This document shows, one piece after another, positions 63,719 through 64,000 of a stretch of DNA of 64,000 bases. The stretch lies in NCBI RefSeq assembly GCF_900111875.1, contig NZ_FOJU01000001.1:186001-250000 (forward strand), in the 5' to 3' direction. Numbering within the stretch: position 1 is the first letter of the stretch; the number at the start of each line of letters is the position of its first letter. The position numbers and the translations under genes are program-made. The DNA comes from Poseidonocella pacifica. GTDB lineage: Bacteria; Pseudomonadota; Alphaproteobacteria; Rhodobacterales; Rhodobacteraceae. The notes under the pieces were generated by a model. The model worked only from the letters and a program-made list of their open reading frames with translations. It searched no databases and was not told the DNA's origin.

Positions 63719-64000
63719 TCATGAAAATTCGATGAGGAGGTCCTTGGCATCGATCTGCGTCCCGGGCGTTACGTGGATCGCCTTGATCGTGCCGTTCTGT
63801 TCGGCATGGATGCCCGTTTCCATCTTCATTGCTTCGATGGTCAGCAGTAAATCACCCTCCTTGACCTTTTGGCCCAATGCAACGGCGACTGTGGCAATGG
63901 CGCCGGGCATCGGTGCACCGACATGGCCGGGGTTAGCTGGGTCTGCTTTCGGGCGTGCAGCGACCATCCCCTTTGCGCTTCTGTCTGCTATCCGTATGAC
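63719..64000 (-). CDS. pyc: Pyruvate carboxylase, C-terminal biotinyl domain (partial)
   Basis: The reverse strand is open from the right edge and encodes about 93 C-terminal residues: VIRIADRSAKGMVAARPKADPANPGHVGAPMPG followed by the biotin attachment motif EAMKMETGIHAEQNG and ending DLLIEFS. This is the biotinyl carrier end of pyruvate carboxylase, which makes oxaloacetate from pyruvate. The Met at 63967 is internal. Other biotin-dependent carboxylases are less likely because of the PKADP...HVGAPMPG linker. Confidence 0.85.
   Translation of the reverse strand, partial: VIRIADRSAKGMVAARPKADPANPGHVGAPMPGAIATVAVALGQKVKEGDLLLTIEAMKMETGIHAEQNGTIKAIHVTPGTQIDAKDLLIEFS

Overview
The window is a high-GC alphaproteobacterial chromosome segment, most likely from the Roseobacter group of the Rhodobacteraceae. 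This is inferred from the hom-glpX-recJ order, the mraZ-rsmH-ftsL-ftsI-murE-murF-mraY cell-wall cluster, a DUF1127 (CcaF1-type) gene followed by CCUCCUCCC-loop RNAs, and an exosortase E/VPEID-CTERM module. No integrase, transposase, CRISPR array or prophage gene is visible.

Left part (1-14.1 kb, all minus strand) is a nitrogen-scavenging locus. It holds the urea ABC transporter urtABCDE (urtE cut by the window edge) and, upstream of it, an amide locus in the order amiC-like sensor, ANTAR antiterminator (AmiR-like), two Dpp-type permeases, a family 5 binding protein, a formamidase/acetamidase and a double ATPase. The leader of amiC carries an intrinsic terminator with an overlapping, mutually exclusive hairpin, which fits AmiR-type antitermination.

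14.3-21.1 kb: an AraC-type regulator faces a two-gene molybdenum hydroxylase (iorA/iorB-like), with a 21-bp-spaced direct repeat between them. A TetR/DsbA-family/carboxymuconolactone-decarboxylase-family operon follows, with two TetR-type palindromes upstream, and then a lipoprotein.

21.2-32.2 kb: a ten-gene minus-strand operon encodes a LIV-type ABC transporter plus a GST, an intradiol dioxygenase, an SDR, a beta-keto acid cleavage enzyme, a quinone oxidoreductase-like protein and a cupin. A divergent LacI-family regulator and three related palindromic operators control it in all likelihood.

32.3-42.7 kb: tRNA-Glu, recJ, glpX and hom (with an 11-bp-periodic repeat array between glpX and hom), glutamate dehydrogenase, small envelope proteins and uvrD, followed by the CcaF1-type gene and its six-hairpin RNA array on the opposite strand.

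43-58.7 kb: the dcw cluster from mraZ to mraY, then a minus-strand insertion (exosortase E/protease, a VPEID-CTERM protein, and a 1219-residue multidomain surface protein with SdrD-B-like repeats and a C-terminal thioester-domain-like region), then murD. The usual ftsW-murG-murC continuation is absent after murD.

58.7-64 kb: a ParB-fold-like protein, a PleD-type diguanylate cyclase, a DUF3572 protein, rlmB, tRNA-Tyr, tRNA-Gly, a YrbL-like protein and the 3' end of pyruvate carboxylase.

All calls come from reading the sequence. Family names rest on recognised motifs and neighbourhood, with no database search.
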